Assembly (NCBI RefSeq): GCF_012396015.1
Contig: NZ_JAAXOQ010000021.1
Coordinates: 1 to 64,000, forward strand
Reading direction: 5' to 3'
Length of the DNA: 64,000 nucleotides
Origin: Tsukamurella spumae
GTDB taxonomy: Bacteria > Actinomycetota > Actinomycetes > Mycobacteriales > Mycobacteriaceae
Shown piece after piece: positions 14,867 to 22,249 of this stretch. The notes under the pieces were generated by a model. The model did no database searches and was not told where the DNA came from. It saw only the letters and a list, made by a program, of their open reading frames with translations. The position numbers and the translations under genes are program-made. Positions within the stretch are counted from its first letter, which is position 1; every line of letters starts with the position of its first letter.

Positions 14867-15000
14867 TGTCGCGGAACCGACCGTCTGCGCGACAGCGCGC
14901 GGCGCGACGGTTCTCGCAGCTCGGGTTGTCGCAGATTCCTGTCGCAGAATCGAGGCGACGAAACTGTGTCGCACATCGGGTGTAGACCATCGTTGCGCGA
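14867..15000. promoter_or_regulatory. res-like cluster of TGTCGC motifs upstream of the resolvase
   Basis: TGTCGCG (14867-14873) faces CGCGACA (14888-14894), giving a 28-bp inverted site, the size of a resolvase subsite. Further copies are TGTCGCA at 14927, 14940 and 14967, with inverted GCGACG at 14955 and GCGCGACG at about 14995. The cluster ends about 20 nt before the resolvase start, where Tn3-type res sites usually lie. It may also act as the gene's operator. Confidence 0.55.
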
Positions 15001-15020
15001 CGATTCGGGAGGAGCAGGAC

Positions 15021-15629
15021 GTGAACGACAACATGGTCACGGTCGAGGGTGCGAGAGCCGTCGAGGGGCGCGTGCTCGGGTACGCGCGCGTTTCGACGGT
15101 CGAGCAGGACGAGGGCCTACAGCTCGATGCACTCGACCGCGCAGGGTGCTCGGCGGTGTGGACCGATCACGGTGTGAGCGGGTCCACGACGAGCCGCCCG
15201 CGACTCGATGCACTCCTCGCGGAGTTGTCCGGCGGGGACACGCTCGTGGTCTACAGCCTGTCGCGCCTGGGGAGGAACCTCAGCCACCTCGTCGTCCTCA
15301 CCGCCGAGCTGGCAGAGCGAGATATCGCCCTCGTGTCGATCACCGAGCAGATCGACACATCGTCCGCAAGCGGGCGCATGGTCATGCACATCTTCCTCGT
15401 GCTCGCCGAGTTCGAGCGGGCGCTGCTCAGCGAACGAACCCGCGCGGGACTTGCCGCTGCTCGGGCGCGGGGTGCGCGCCCTGGTCGTCGCCCTTCCCTC
15501 AGCGTCGAGCAGGTGCGCCATGCGCGGCTGCTGGTCGCGGGCGGGGAATCGGTCGGTCACGTGGCGGGGAGCATGGGCGTGCACCGCGCGACTCTGTACC
15601 GCGCGCTCGGGGCAGCGACGGCAGAGTAG
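15021..15629 (+). CDS. Serine recombinase of the resolvase/invertase type
   Basis: 202 residues from GTG at 15021, with GGGAGGAGCAGGAC just upstream; the earlier in-frame ATG gives a spurious 80-residue extension. Catalytic domain: LGYARVSTVEQDEGLQL with the nucleophilic Ser (S of RVST), YSLSRLGRNLSHL, FLVLAEFERALLSERT. C-terminal Hin/resolvase HTH: GRRPSLSVEQVRHARLL ... VGHVAGSMGVHRATLYRAL. Small resolvases of this size separate multimers or invert short segments, rather than integrate. In this element it may resolve dimers of the circular form at the motif cluster just upstream. Confidence 0.9.
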   Translation: MNDNMVTVEGARAVEGRVLGYARVSTVEQDEGLQLDALDRAGCSAVWTDHGVSGSTTSRPRLDALLAELSGGDTLVVYSLSRLGRNLSHLVVLTAELAERDIALVSITEQIDTSSASGRMVMHIFLVLAEFERALLSERTRAGLAAARARGARPGRRPSLSVEQVRHARLLVAGGESVGHVAGSMGVHRATLYRALGAATAE

Positions 15630-15698
15630 CTGCCACAAACAATCAGCCGCTGCGATACTGAGGTGCGACGGAGCGCAGGAGGGGGTGTCAGGGAAGCC

Positions 15699-16022
15699 TT
15701 GACAGAATACGACTGGTGGGCGGATGATGAAGAGGACGAGATTCCCCTCGCGATCATGGACAGCGCGCTCAAGCACTACTCCGCTGAGGACATAGAGCAC
15801 GCGCAGGAGCACGCGGTGAAGATCGTCAACAGGTACGAGTACAACGGCGAGTATCAGCAGTTGATCATCGGATGGAGCCGCAGTGGAGAGCTGTTGGAGG
15901 TGATCGCAGTCCCGTACGACACACCGAACCGCATTCGTCACTGCAACAAGCTTCAACGGAAGCTGTACAAGTACCTACCAGCAGACCTGAGAATCGCACT
16001 CGAAGGAGGACGTAGACCATGA
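15699..16022 (+). CDS. Toxin-like small protein (BrnT/DUF4258-like features)
   Basis: 107 residues from TTG at 15699, with AGGGA 5 nt upstream; a GTG at 15663 gives 12 more residues. The core, HYSAEDIEHAQEHAVKIVNR ... QQLIIGWSRSGELLEVIAVP ... NRIRHCNKLQRKLYKYL, resembles RelE/BrnT-fold toxins: a leading helix of the E-D-I-x-H-A type, then beta strands ending with a basic C-terminus. The stop overlaps the next ATG (ATGA), as in toxin-first modules such as BrnTA. Assignment is by pattern and context. Confidence 0.5.
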   Translation: MTEYDWWADDEEDEIPLAIMDSALKHYSAEDIEHAQEHAVKIVNRYEYNGEYQQLIIGWSRSGELLEVIAVPYDTPNRIRHCNKLQRKLYKYLPADLRIALEGGRRP

Positions 16023-16291
16023 CAACGGCAACGAACGCCCAGGAAATAATCAACGCCTTCGCTGATGGCGACTATGAGGCCCGTGACGGTCGCTACTACA
16101 GCGCGATCCGCGTTGCGGTACGCGAGAAGCGCGAGGCGATGCAGAAGGCGAACGCGAAGCTCGCCCACGCGGTCGCGGATGCCCGCGAAGCCGGAGATAG
16201 CTGGGACATGATCGCATCCGCTCTGGGGTGCAGCCGCCAAGCTGCACACGAGCGGTTTGGCCCCAAGGGCAAGTACGCCAACCTGACTTAA
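16019..16291 (+). CDS. HTH protein, possible antitoxin to the preceding gene
   Basis: 90 residues. Residues 25-55 are a charged helix (RVAVREKREAMQKANAKLAH). Residues 58-80 form a clear HTH (AGDSWDMIASALGCSRQAAHERFG), a type common in actinobacterial DNA-binding proteins. Translationally coupled to the toxin-like gene by ATGA. A DNA-binding antitoxin that autoregulates the pair is the likely role. Its stop overlaps that of the convergent HicA-like gene. Confidence 0.6.
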   Translation: MTTATNAQEIINAFADGDYEARDGRYYSAIRVAVREKREAMQKANAKLAHAVADAREAGDSWDMIASALGCSRQAAHERFGPKGKYANLT

Positions 16292-16500
16292 CCCCTCCCG
16301 CCACGGTGCGGGACAGGAACGCCGCAGCGACGCAGGTGCGCTGCGGCGTTCTTCGTGCTCCGCCAGTCGGAGGGCGTCCTCGGTATCCACACGGCGGGAT
16401 GTGGACTGCCCTGCGGCGGCACTAGGCGCAGGTGTCGGCGGCGTTGGTCTAGCTGCCACCCCTTCGCGCGGGCGAGGCGGATCAGCGAGCGTGTGTCCAT
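16288..16500 (-). CDS. HicA-like small protein
   Basis: 70 residues from ATG at 16500, with GGTCGGGGG just upstream; an upstream ATG at 16530 adds 10 residues. The pattern LARAKGWQLDQRRRHLRLVP ... TPSDWRSTKNAAAHLRRCG matches a recurrent actinobacterial family with a HicA/dsRBD-like layout (G-W ... H-x-R ... TPSD-x-R ... N-A-x-x-x-L-R-R). No HicB antitoxin is adjacent. The gene overlaps the stop of the convergent HTH gene by 4 nt and contains the hairpin at 16317-16351. Confidence 0.5.
   Translation of the reverse strand: MDTRSLIRLARAKGWQLDQRRRHLRLVPPQGSPHPAVWIPRTPSDWRSTKNAAAHLRRCGVPVPHRGGRG
16317..16351 (+). terminator. Hairpin downstream of the toxin-antitoxin-like pair
   Basis: Perfect 13-bp stem GAACGCCGCAGCG / CGCTGCGGCGTTC, 9-nt loop, followed by TTCGT. 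It lies 26 nt past the HTH stop, but inside the 3' part of the HicA-like frame on the other strand. Confidence 0.65.
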
Positions 16501-16574
16501 GCCCCCGACCTTGCCCGCGACCACCGACAAGTGCAGGGGCGGAACGTGTCACGTCCCGCGTGATCGGAAGAGGG

Positions 16575-17786
16575 TTACTTCGCTCCCTTGAGACGGAGGT
16601 ACGTCGCCGACGCTGATTGCTGCGCCTGCTCCGCCGTCCGTGAATAGGCGGTACCGACGTACCGACCAGAACGGACGACGCAGAACGTGGCGGTCTGTGC
16701 GGTATTCGCCAGGGGGACCGCCATGCAGCCTCCGAACTGTCCGGAGATGCCCGCGATGGGTTGCTTCACCCCGCTGTACATCTGGCTCATGTACTCCGCA
16801 GATGCCTTGTCGTCGGTGAAGCGCAGGACCACGTTCAGAGCAGCACGCCCGAACCGCTCCAAACCGTCGATAGTCTCGTGCGAGTTCAGTGTGTACGTAT
16901 GCGCGTCTCCCCAGCCGTCGAGGGGCGCGGTCTTCGATGACAGTCCCGATGCGCCCTGCGCTTCCGACGGTGGCGCGGTCAGGCCCATGATCCCGTCGTC
17001 GTCCATCGGCACGGCAGGGATCACCGACTGTCCCTGCGCGAGCGTGAACGGGGTCTGGCGATAGTCGCCGAGCTTCGCGACCTGCGCAGCCATCGCCTTG
17101 CCCACTACGTCGAATACCGTCGCTGCGGTGGGGCCGCCCGCTGCGGTCGGCACCATCATCCCCGACACCACCACGAGGTTCCCGCGCGCGACCATCGTGG
17201 TGAGCGAGGCAATCCCGACCGCGCTGTTCGCGCCGAGCATGGTCAGCGTCGCGTCGCGCACGGGGAAGTTTGCAGGCACGTTGTGTTGTTCGGAGGGGTT
17301 CTTGTCCGCGATCAGTGCGACCGCCCGCTTCGCCGATGCCTCGTCGGTGAAGCGGAGAATCCCGACCCGTAGTCGGGTCTTGTTCTTGTCGTCGCCGCAC
17401 GCGATGAACCCCGTCTGGTATCCGTTGCTGCCCGCGATGTTCGCCTGCTCGGTGGACATCGCGGCGGTGGCCTTGGTCAGCGTTGCTGCCGAAAAGGCGG
17501 GCGCGGCGGTGTCGTCGTTGTCGCTGCACGCTTTCGTCAGCGAGGGGTAGAACGCCCACGGCGTGACGACGGCAGAAGCGATCCGCCACCCTTCCTGCTG
17601 CCAGGCGTCGAGCGCGTTGCCCGCCTCCACCTTGCGCGGCGAGGTCGGGAATCCCCCTGTGTTGAGCTTGAACTTCGCTGCCACGCTCGGGTCTGGCACG
17701 GCGGTGCCCGTGACCGTCGAGCAGGCGCTGAGCGTCACGGCGACCGCAGCTATCGCAATGGTCAGTGGTGTCCTTCGTCTCCCCAT
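16575..17786 (-). CDS. DUF7373-type lipoprotein
   Basis: 403 residues. A short signal peptide ends at the lipobox TLSAC; the mature N-terminus STVTGTAVPDPS is typical of mycobacterial lipoproteins. The body has the layout of the DUF7373 family: TGGFPTSPR start, then two related halves (ACSDNDD ... FIACGDDKNKTRL; FGGCMAVPLANTAQTATFCV) with paired Cys likely in disulfides. Function of the family is unknown; it is outside the membrane. Divergent from the small secreted protein at 17928. Second lipoprotein of the element. Confidence 0.75.
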   Translation of the reverse strand: MGRRRTPLTIAIAAVAVTLSACSTVTGTAVPDPSVAAKFKLNTGGFPTSPRKVEAGNALDAWQQEGWRIASAVVTPWAFYPSLTKACSDNDDTAAPAFSAATLTKATAAMSTEQANIAGSNGYQTGFIACGDDKNKTRLRVGILRFTDEASAKRAVALIADKNPSEQHNVPANFPVRDATLTMLGANSAVGIASLTTMVARGNLVVVSGMMVPTAAGGPTAATVFDVVGKAMAAQVAKLGDYRQTPFTLAQGQSVIPAVPMDDDGIMGLTAPPSEAQGASGLSSKTAPLDGWGDAHTYTLNSHETIDGLERFGRAALNVVLRFTDDKASAEYMSQMYSGVKQPIAGISGQFGGCMAVPLANTAQTATFCVVRSGRYVGTAYSRTAEQAQQSASATYLRLKGAK

Positions 17787-17927
17787 GCACCAGGACGGTA
17801 CAGGGGGACCGTGCTGTTCGTGAGCACGTGCAAGTGTCCGCCAAGCGCCCGTTTGGCGCAGATCGAGAAGGTCGGTTCCGACGACGCGGGGACACCTCCG
17901 CGTTCACCGACTTGGAGGGGAACGAAG

Positions 17928-18197
17928 ATGTCGAAGACGAAGCGGACGATGGCGGGCGTGCTGATGGGCGCGGCGGTTCTCGGTGGAGCTGGGGCGGTCA
18001 GCACGCTCGCCGCACCCGCAGCGAGCGCCACGCCCTACGGCAACGTCGAGTGGGCGCAGCGCGGGCCGTTCAGCTCAGATTGGACCTGTGATCAGGCGCG
18101 CACGCAGATGAAGCGCGTCACCGTGGTCGGCGCGAGCTGCTACGGCACCCCCAGCGGCGGCTACTACTTCTCGTTCAAGCGCCAGGCGTCGCGATAG
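17928..18197 (+). CDS. Small secreted protein
   Basis: 89 residues from ATG at 17928, with GGAGGGGAACGAAG upstream; the frame also opens at 17811 but the signal peptide starts here. Residues 1-33 are a Sec signal (basic MSKTKRTMAG, hydrophobic GVLMGAAVLGGAGAV, cleavage near ASA). The mature part is about 55 residues with two Cys (DWTCDQAR, GASCYG), probably one disulfide. No known family. Followed by a strong terminator. Confidence 0.7.
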   Translation: MSKTKRTMAGVLMGAAVLGGAGAVSTLAAPAASATPYGNVEWAQRGPFSSDWTCDQARTQMKRVTVVGASCYGTPSGGYYFSFKRQASR

Positions 18198-18211
18198 ACA
18201 TCTCCGGACAC

Positions 18212-18253
18212 CAACAGAGCCCGCCCTCCATCATCGGAGGGCGGGCTCTGTTG
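18212..18253. terminator. Bidirectional terminator
   Basis: Perfect 18-bp stem (CAACAGAGCCCGCCCTCC and its complement) with loop ATCATC, between the convergent genes ending at 18197 and 18276. Among the strongest hairpins in the window. Confidence 0.9.
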
Positions 18254-18275
18254 CGCGCTGGGGCAGGTCGCGCGC

Positions 18276-19292
18276 TCACCCGACCAAGCGCATCGGAGTA
18301 GACGCGGAGTCGACGGTGGGCAGCTCCCCCATCTCCCGCGCGGCGCGGACAATCCGCTGCACCGCGCTGTAGCTGAGCCCGTCCACCTCCTCGGCAACGC
18401 GCCGTGACGATGCGCCCGAGACGGTGCGCATCAGCACGATGTGCACGGTCTCTGGGTCGGCAGTGGTGCGTCCCGCACGCACCAGCGCCTCAGCGAGCGA
18501 GGCAAGCGCATCGCCCTGGTGCGGCTCGGGTGCACCGTCGCGCACCACGTCGAAGTCAGTGGTGCGGGGCTCCGCATCAGGCGCATCGGACGGGTGCACC
18601 ACCTCGGGCGTGAGTGCATCGGCGAGCGCATCGCCCGAGGTCACGAGCTGGTGCGGACCTGGTGCGGACACTGACGCGCCCGTGTCAGGGTCCGAGGCCG
18701 GAGCGGTGCCGTCAATGGGCCGTGCATCGCCTGGTGCGGGGTCCGCACCATCGCCCGCACCCTCTGGTGCAAGGGCGTCAGCCTGGTGCGCATCGTCGGT
18801 GACGGTCGCCCCAGCGGTGCGCATCGCGGCGCGGTCAATCGACACGAGCACCGCCGTCGCGACGACTACTGGCACGTCCAAGAGCACGGGCAAGAGAAAG
18901 GCCCAGCCCTCGGGCCACCCGCCGTGGACAGAGCCCGCAGCCTGGTACGGCATCAGGGCGAGGGATTGCAGAGTCACGAACGAGACCACACCCGCACCTG
19001 CCGCGAGGACAGCGACCGCACCCGCCGCGCAGTTGTAGAGCGCGCCTCCGAGCTGCGCGGCGGCGAGGTGGGACAGGCCGTGGATGAGCAAGGCCAGCAG
19101 GATCGGCGGGATGATCGAGAGCACGACCTGCACGGGAAGGGACACCGCGATACTCGCGATGTTGTGCAGCGCGTTGCCGATGATGCTCAGGGCCAGCGAC
19201 AGCCAGATGAGACGGGCGAAATAGCGGCGCGCCCGCTGAACGGGAGTCGGCGTCGCCGTCGGGCGACGGCGGAACAGGGTAGGCAAGGTCAT
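18276..19292 (-). CDS. DUF2637 (SpdB-like) membrane protein with C-terminal HTH
   Basis: 338 residues. Four hydrophobic helices lie between about residues 28 and 160 (IWLSLALSIIGNALHNIASI; VVLSIIPPILLALLIHGLSH; AAGAVAVLAAGAGVVSFVTL; AFLLPVLLDVPVVVATAVLV), the DUF2637 pattern linked to spread/transfer genes of actinomycete plasmids and ICEs. Residues 165-270 are an acidic Ala/Asp/Pro linker. Residues 275-325 (SGASSRRVAEEVDGLSYSAV) look like a helix-turn-helix. Last gene of an operon from 21831; its start overlaps the previous stop (ATGA). Confidence 0.78.
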   Translation of the reverse strand: MTLPTLFRRRPTATPTPVQRARRYFARLIWLSLALSIIGNALHNIASIAVSLPVQVVLSIIPPILLALLIHGLSHLAAAQLGGALYNCAAGAVAVLAAGAGVVSFVTLQSLALMPYQAAGSVHGGWPEGWAFLLPVLLDVPVVVATAVLVSIDRAAMRTAGATVTDDAHQADALAPEGAGDGADPAPGDARPIDGTAPASDPDTGASVSAPGPHQLVTSGDALADALTPEVVHPSDAPDAEPRTTDFDVVRDGAPEPHQGDALASLAEALVRAGRTTADPETVHIVLMRTVSGASSRRVAEEVDGLSYSAVQRIVRAAREMGELPTVDSASTPMRLVG

Positions 19293-19723
19293 GGTCGCGG
19301 GGTCTCCTCATCGGTCTCGGGGTCGGCGTCGTTGGGCACGACGGGCAGAGCCGCCGCAGTGGCGACAGCGCGGGTGTACTCGTTATGCGCCCGCTGGGCG
19401 GCGGCTGCCGTGGCGTCCGCCTCCCGCTGGGCGTATTCCAGGGCGAGCGCCGCACGCGCTGCGGCCACGTCCGCTGCCATCGCAGCGGAGGCGGTTCGCG
19501 CGAGCACCTCGGCGGACGCCACGGCGGCAACACGCTGGCGCTCGTCGTAAACGAGGCGAGCCTGGGCGGCCTCCGCCGCGCGCCGCCGCCCCACCTCCGT
19601 CGCCCACGCGCGCTGGGTCTCCATGAACTTCCCCAGATCGAAGGGACGCGGCACGGTGCCGAAGGGCGCAGCCTCGGCGGTCTCAACCTCGGGGGTCTCG
19701 GTGGTCTCGGTGTTCTCGGACAT
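19289..19723 (-). CDS. Ala-rich coiled-coil protein
   Basis: 144 residues. After an acidic Thr/Glu-rich leader (MSENTETTETPEVETAEAAP), residues 30-125 form one long Ala/Arg/Glu helix (TEVGRRRAAEAAQARLVYDE ... ALALEYAQREADATAAAAQR), probably a coiled coil. It is coupled to the DUF2637 gene by a 4-nt overlap and starts 1 nt after the preceding stop. Structural or membrane-associated partner; no family recognised. Confidence 0.65.
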   Translation of the reverse strand: MSENTETTETPEVETAEAAPFGTVPRPFDLGKFMETQRAWATEVGRRRAAEAAQARLVYDERQRVAAVASAEVLARTASAAMAADVAAARAALALEYAQREADATAAAAQRAHNEYTRAVATAAALPVVPNDADPETDEETPRP

Positions 19724-19724
19724 G

Positions 19725-20534
19725 TCAGTCGTTCTCCTGGTTGTTGGGGTTGTCGATGGTTAGGGCGGGTTCTGCGGGGACATCGGTGATCAGCTCGGCG
19801 TAGGCGGGCAGGCGCAGCTCGGACTCGGTGAGCGTCGGAGCCTGGGAGGAAATGTGTTCCTCCCCGGCGAGCGCGCCAGCTTCGCGACGCAGGCGGGCGT
19901 AGACCCCCACGGCGTCGTCGAGGGCGCGGGCATCGCCCTCGGCGAGGCGGAGCAGCACTCCCTCCGCCTCCCCGCAGAGGGCGAGGAGGTGCGGCGTGAC
20001 CCCGCCCAAACGCGGGGGACGTGACGGGCGCAGGGCGCTCGCCATCGCCTCGACCCGCACGGTCTGGTCCAGTCCGAGGCCCATCCGCTCCAAGGCAGCT
20101 CGGGACTGAGAATCAGCCGCGAGAGTCAGCTCGCGGTCGGCCTGAATCCCTTCCCGCACGACGTGCACGAGCGGGAGCAACCAGGCCGCGCGGTACACGC
20201 GCTCGGAGATGGCGGTCACCTCGGAGTGCAGCTCGGGCAGCGGGGTCAGGTCAAACTCGACGCCGGACACGGATGGGGCCATGTGACAGTTCGGGCAGCG
20301 GGGATCACTGCACAGCCCGCTGTCGGGGTGCGGGGCGGCCTCGTCCAGCTCCCGCCGTGCGCGCTCGGCAGCGCGGGCAGCCGCCTCGTCCAGGGCCTCG
20401 CGCGTGGGGATCGGCGGGAGCGGGGCGTCGGGCGTGAAGAAGCGGATACGCGTTGCCTCCGCCAGCCAGCGCGCACGCTCGACGGGCGTGAGGTGGGCGA
20501 GCTGCGGATCGTCGCGGTCGATGGGTGAGGTCAT
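19725..20534 (-). CDS. Hypothetical element protein with zinc-ribbon-like Cys cluster
   Basis: 269 residues, mostly helical. HLTPVERARWLAEATRIRFF at the N-terminus, a long Ala/Glu/Arg helix (ALDEAAARAAERARRELDEA), then CSDPRCPNCH at about residues 74-83, which could bind a metal. The C-terminal half is helical (LGGVTPHLLALCGEAEGVLL). No homologue recognised. Tightly packed (1-nt gaps) between its neighbours in the operon. Confidence 0.6.
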   Translation of the reverse strand: MTSPIDRDDPQLAHLTPVERARWLAEATRIRFFTPDAPLPPIPTREALDEAAARAAERARRELDEAAPHPDSGLCSDPRCPNCHMAPSVSGVEFDLTPLPELHSEVTAISERVYRAAWLLPLVHVVREGIQADRELTLAADSQSRAALERMGLGLDQTVRVEAMASALRPSRPPRLGGVTPHLLALCGEAEGVLLRLAEGDARALDDAVGVYARLRREAGALAGEEHISSQAPTLTESELRLPAYAELITDVPAEPALTIDNPNNQEND

Positions 20535-20535
20535 G

Positions 20536-20853
20536 TCAGTTGTCCTCCTGGTCGGTCAGGCGCTGCCACTGCACGCGGGGACGTGCGGGGTGCTCGTGGT
20601 GGTCGTCGGCGGGCATGGTCTGCGGGATCGTGTGCACGTAGGCAGGGCGTCCCGCGTAGGGCGCGGCCTTGGGCTTGCTCGGCATCCCCCAGGGGCTTGG
20701 GGTGGTGGGGATGTCCCAGGGGAAGCCAGTCGGCGCGGCCTTGGGCTTACTCGGCGCGGGGGCCTCGGGCGTGCTGTCGGCCCCGTCGAGCGGCGGGACC
20801 AGGTAGAGGTGGCGTTCGCGGGCGTGGCGGCGGGAGCGGTGTGGAAGAGACAT
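20536..20853 (-). CDS. Short Pro-rich basic protein
   Basis: 105 residues with a basic N-terminus (MSLPHRSRRHARERHLYLVP) and a Pro/Lys-rich middle carrying two copies of SKPKAAP (residues 34-40 and 59-65). No domain recognised, probably disordered. Starts 18 nt after the preceding gene, with AGAAAGGAACCCGAC upstream. Confidence 0.55.
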   Translation of the reverse strand: MSLPHRSRRHARERHLYLVPPLDGADSTPEAPAPSKPKAAPTGFPWDIPTTPSPWGMPSKPKAAPYAGRPAYVHTIPQTMPADDHHEHPARPRVQWQRLTDQEDN

Positions 20854-20871
20854 GTCGGGTTCCTTTCTGGG

Positions 20872-21831
20872 TCAGGCAGGGGTGGCAGCGGGGCTGCCGA
20901 GTCCGAGGTGTTCACGGGCATAGTCAGCGGCAGATTCCAGCTCGCGGAGCTGGTCGGAACCGAGCCACACCACTCCTGCTGCGACGGCCTCATCCAGGAC
21001 TGCGCCCACTCCGAGCACGGCCTGCAAGGTGCCGACCCCGTAGAGCGCGTCCAGGGACACGTCGGGAGCCAGCGAGAAGGCGGCGGTCACCAGCTCGGCG
21101 AACAGGCGGTAGTTCACGTCGGGGCACTCCATGAACGCGGCGCACAGGGTGGAGAGCACGTCCTCGCGGTATCCCGCGCCCTCCGGGTACGGGTCGTCCA
21201 GGAGAGCGATGATGCGGCGGTCGATGTCGCGGTCAGTGCGGTCGCCCTCGACGGTGAACAAGTCCCAGTCCATGCGCAGCTTCGTCGCGGGGACGCGGGG
21301 TCCGTGAGCTTGTTCGCGGAGGTGGTCACGGAGGGCACTGTGGAGCGCCCGCAGACCGAGCTTCGGGATCGAGCCCGCGTAGGTGTTGATAGTCGCCCGC
21401 AGGACAGGCACCCCCAGTGCGCCGACACACACGGGGACCACAGTCGGTGCCGCCGTGATGATGCGACGATTCCAGGCGGTGACGTTGAGCAGCTCGACGC
21501 GGCACTGGTCCGCCGAGAACGAAAGCGGCACGATGCCCGCCTGCGTGATCCGCAGCCCCGACGGCATCTGCTGCGCCCAACGAGTGAGGCTGGACTCTGC
21601 TGCCTCGTCCGCCCCCGCTGCGTACAGCAGCCCGTTCCCCTCGCGGGAGTCGTAGTCGAGCACCTGCGCGCACGCCCGCACCAGAGCGGGGTGCACGGCG
21701 GGTTCAGGGCGCACCAGTGAGGTGAGGAGGTCGAGCGCATCGGAGGGGCTCAGGGGCGTGGTGATCATCCACGGACCCTCCGCCTCGAAATCGGACATCG
21801 GAGCGCCATCGTTGACGTAGAAGTTTGTCAT
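20872..21831 (-). CDS. Hypothetical protein, first gene of the DUF2637 operon
   Basis: 319 residues, with GGAG 7 nt before the ATG; MSDFEAEG at 21798 is an alternative start. The chain is mixed alpha/beta, with no Walker motif and no membrane helix. Notable stretches: MITTPLSPSDALDLLTSLV at the start, WDLFTVEGDRTDRDIDRRII in the middle, and a C-terminal helix (LRELESAADYAREHLGLG). No family recognised. Downstream of the iteron-like array, so its expression may depend on whatever binds there. Confidence 0.6.
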   Translation of the reverse strand: MTNFYVNDGAPMSDFEAEGPWMITTPLSPSDALDLLTSLVRPEPAVHPALVRACAQVLDYDSREGNGLLYAAGADEAAESSLTRWAQQMPSGLRITQAGIVPLSFSADQCRVELLNVTAWNRRIITAAPTVVPVCVGALGVPVLRATINTYAGSIPKLGLRALHSALRDHLREQAHGPRVPATKLRMDWDLFTVEGDRTDRDIDRRIIALLDDPYPEGAGYREDVLSTLCAAFMECPDVNYRLFAELVTAAFSLAPDVSLDALYGVGTLQAVLGVGAVLDEAVAAGVVWLGSDQLRELESAADYAREHLGLGSPAATPA

Positions 21832-21913
21832 AGTGCATCTCCGCTTGGCCTCGAAGGGAGGGAGAAATCGGCGGCGAGGAGCGATTCACGCGGGAGGAGG
21901 CCCGAAATCGCGC

Positions 21914-22215
21914 GGACCCTCCGCTCTGTGACCACGGACCCCCCACTGCGTCCTCCACAGAAAACCGCAGGTCGGCGCGGACCCTCCGTACCCTCCGTGC
22001 CCTCCACTGCGGGGGTCGGAGTCTGAGCACCCTCACGCGTCAGCCTCAGCTCGCCCCAAGAGCAGAGAGAATGCACTATATTAAACTTCTTCTGTTGCAG
22101 GGGGGTGAGCGCTGAGTCAGTCGGAACGGCACTCAGGCGGAGGGTACGGAGGGCACGGAGGGTCCGCCCTGACCAGGCGTTTTCCGTGGAGGACGCGGTG
22201 GAGGGTACGGAGGGT
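21914..22215. repeat. Iteron-like array with central AT-rich stretch, candidate replication origin
   Basis: Tandem 9-bp units of ACCCTCCGT type: 21981, 21990 and 21999 (last one variant) on the + strand; reversed units ACGGAGGGT/C at 22137, 22146, 22155, 22198 and 22207; a single GGACCCTCCG at 21914. Between the two opposed groups lies an AT-rich stretch, 22069-22098 (ATGCACTATATTAAACTTCT). It fills the 418-nt gap between the replication-type ATPase gene and the DUF2637 operon. Opposed iterons around an AT-rich segment beside a rep-like gene is how theta origins look; an operator array for the operon is the alternative. Confidence 0.6.
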
Positions 22216-22249
22216 CCGATACCCCGCCGCGAGGACGTGGAGTTGATCA

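Noticed and set aside
21914-22215. CRISPR array
   Set aside because: Repeats are 9 bp in tandem without unique spacers, and no cas gene is present; nothing else in the window looks like CRISPR.
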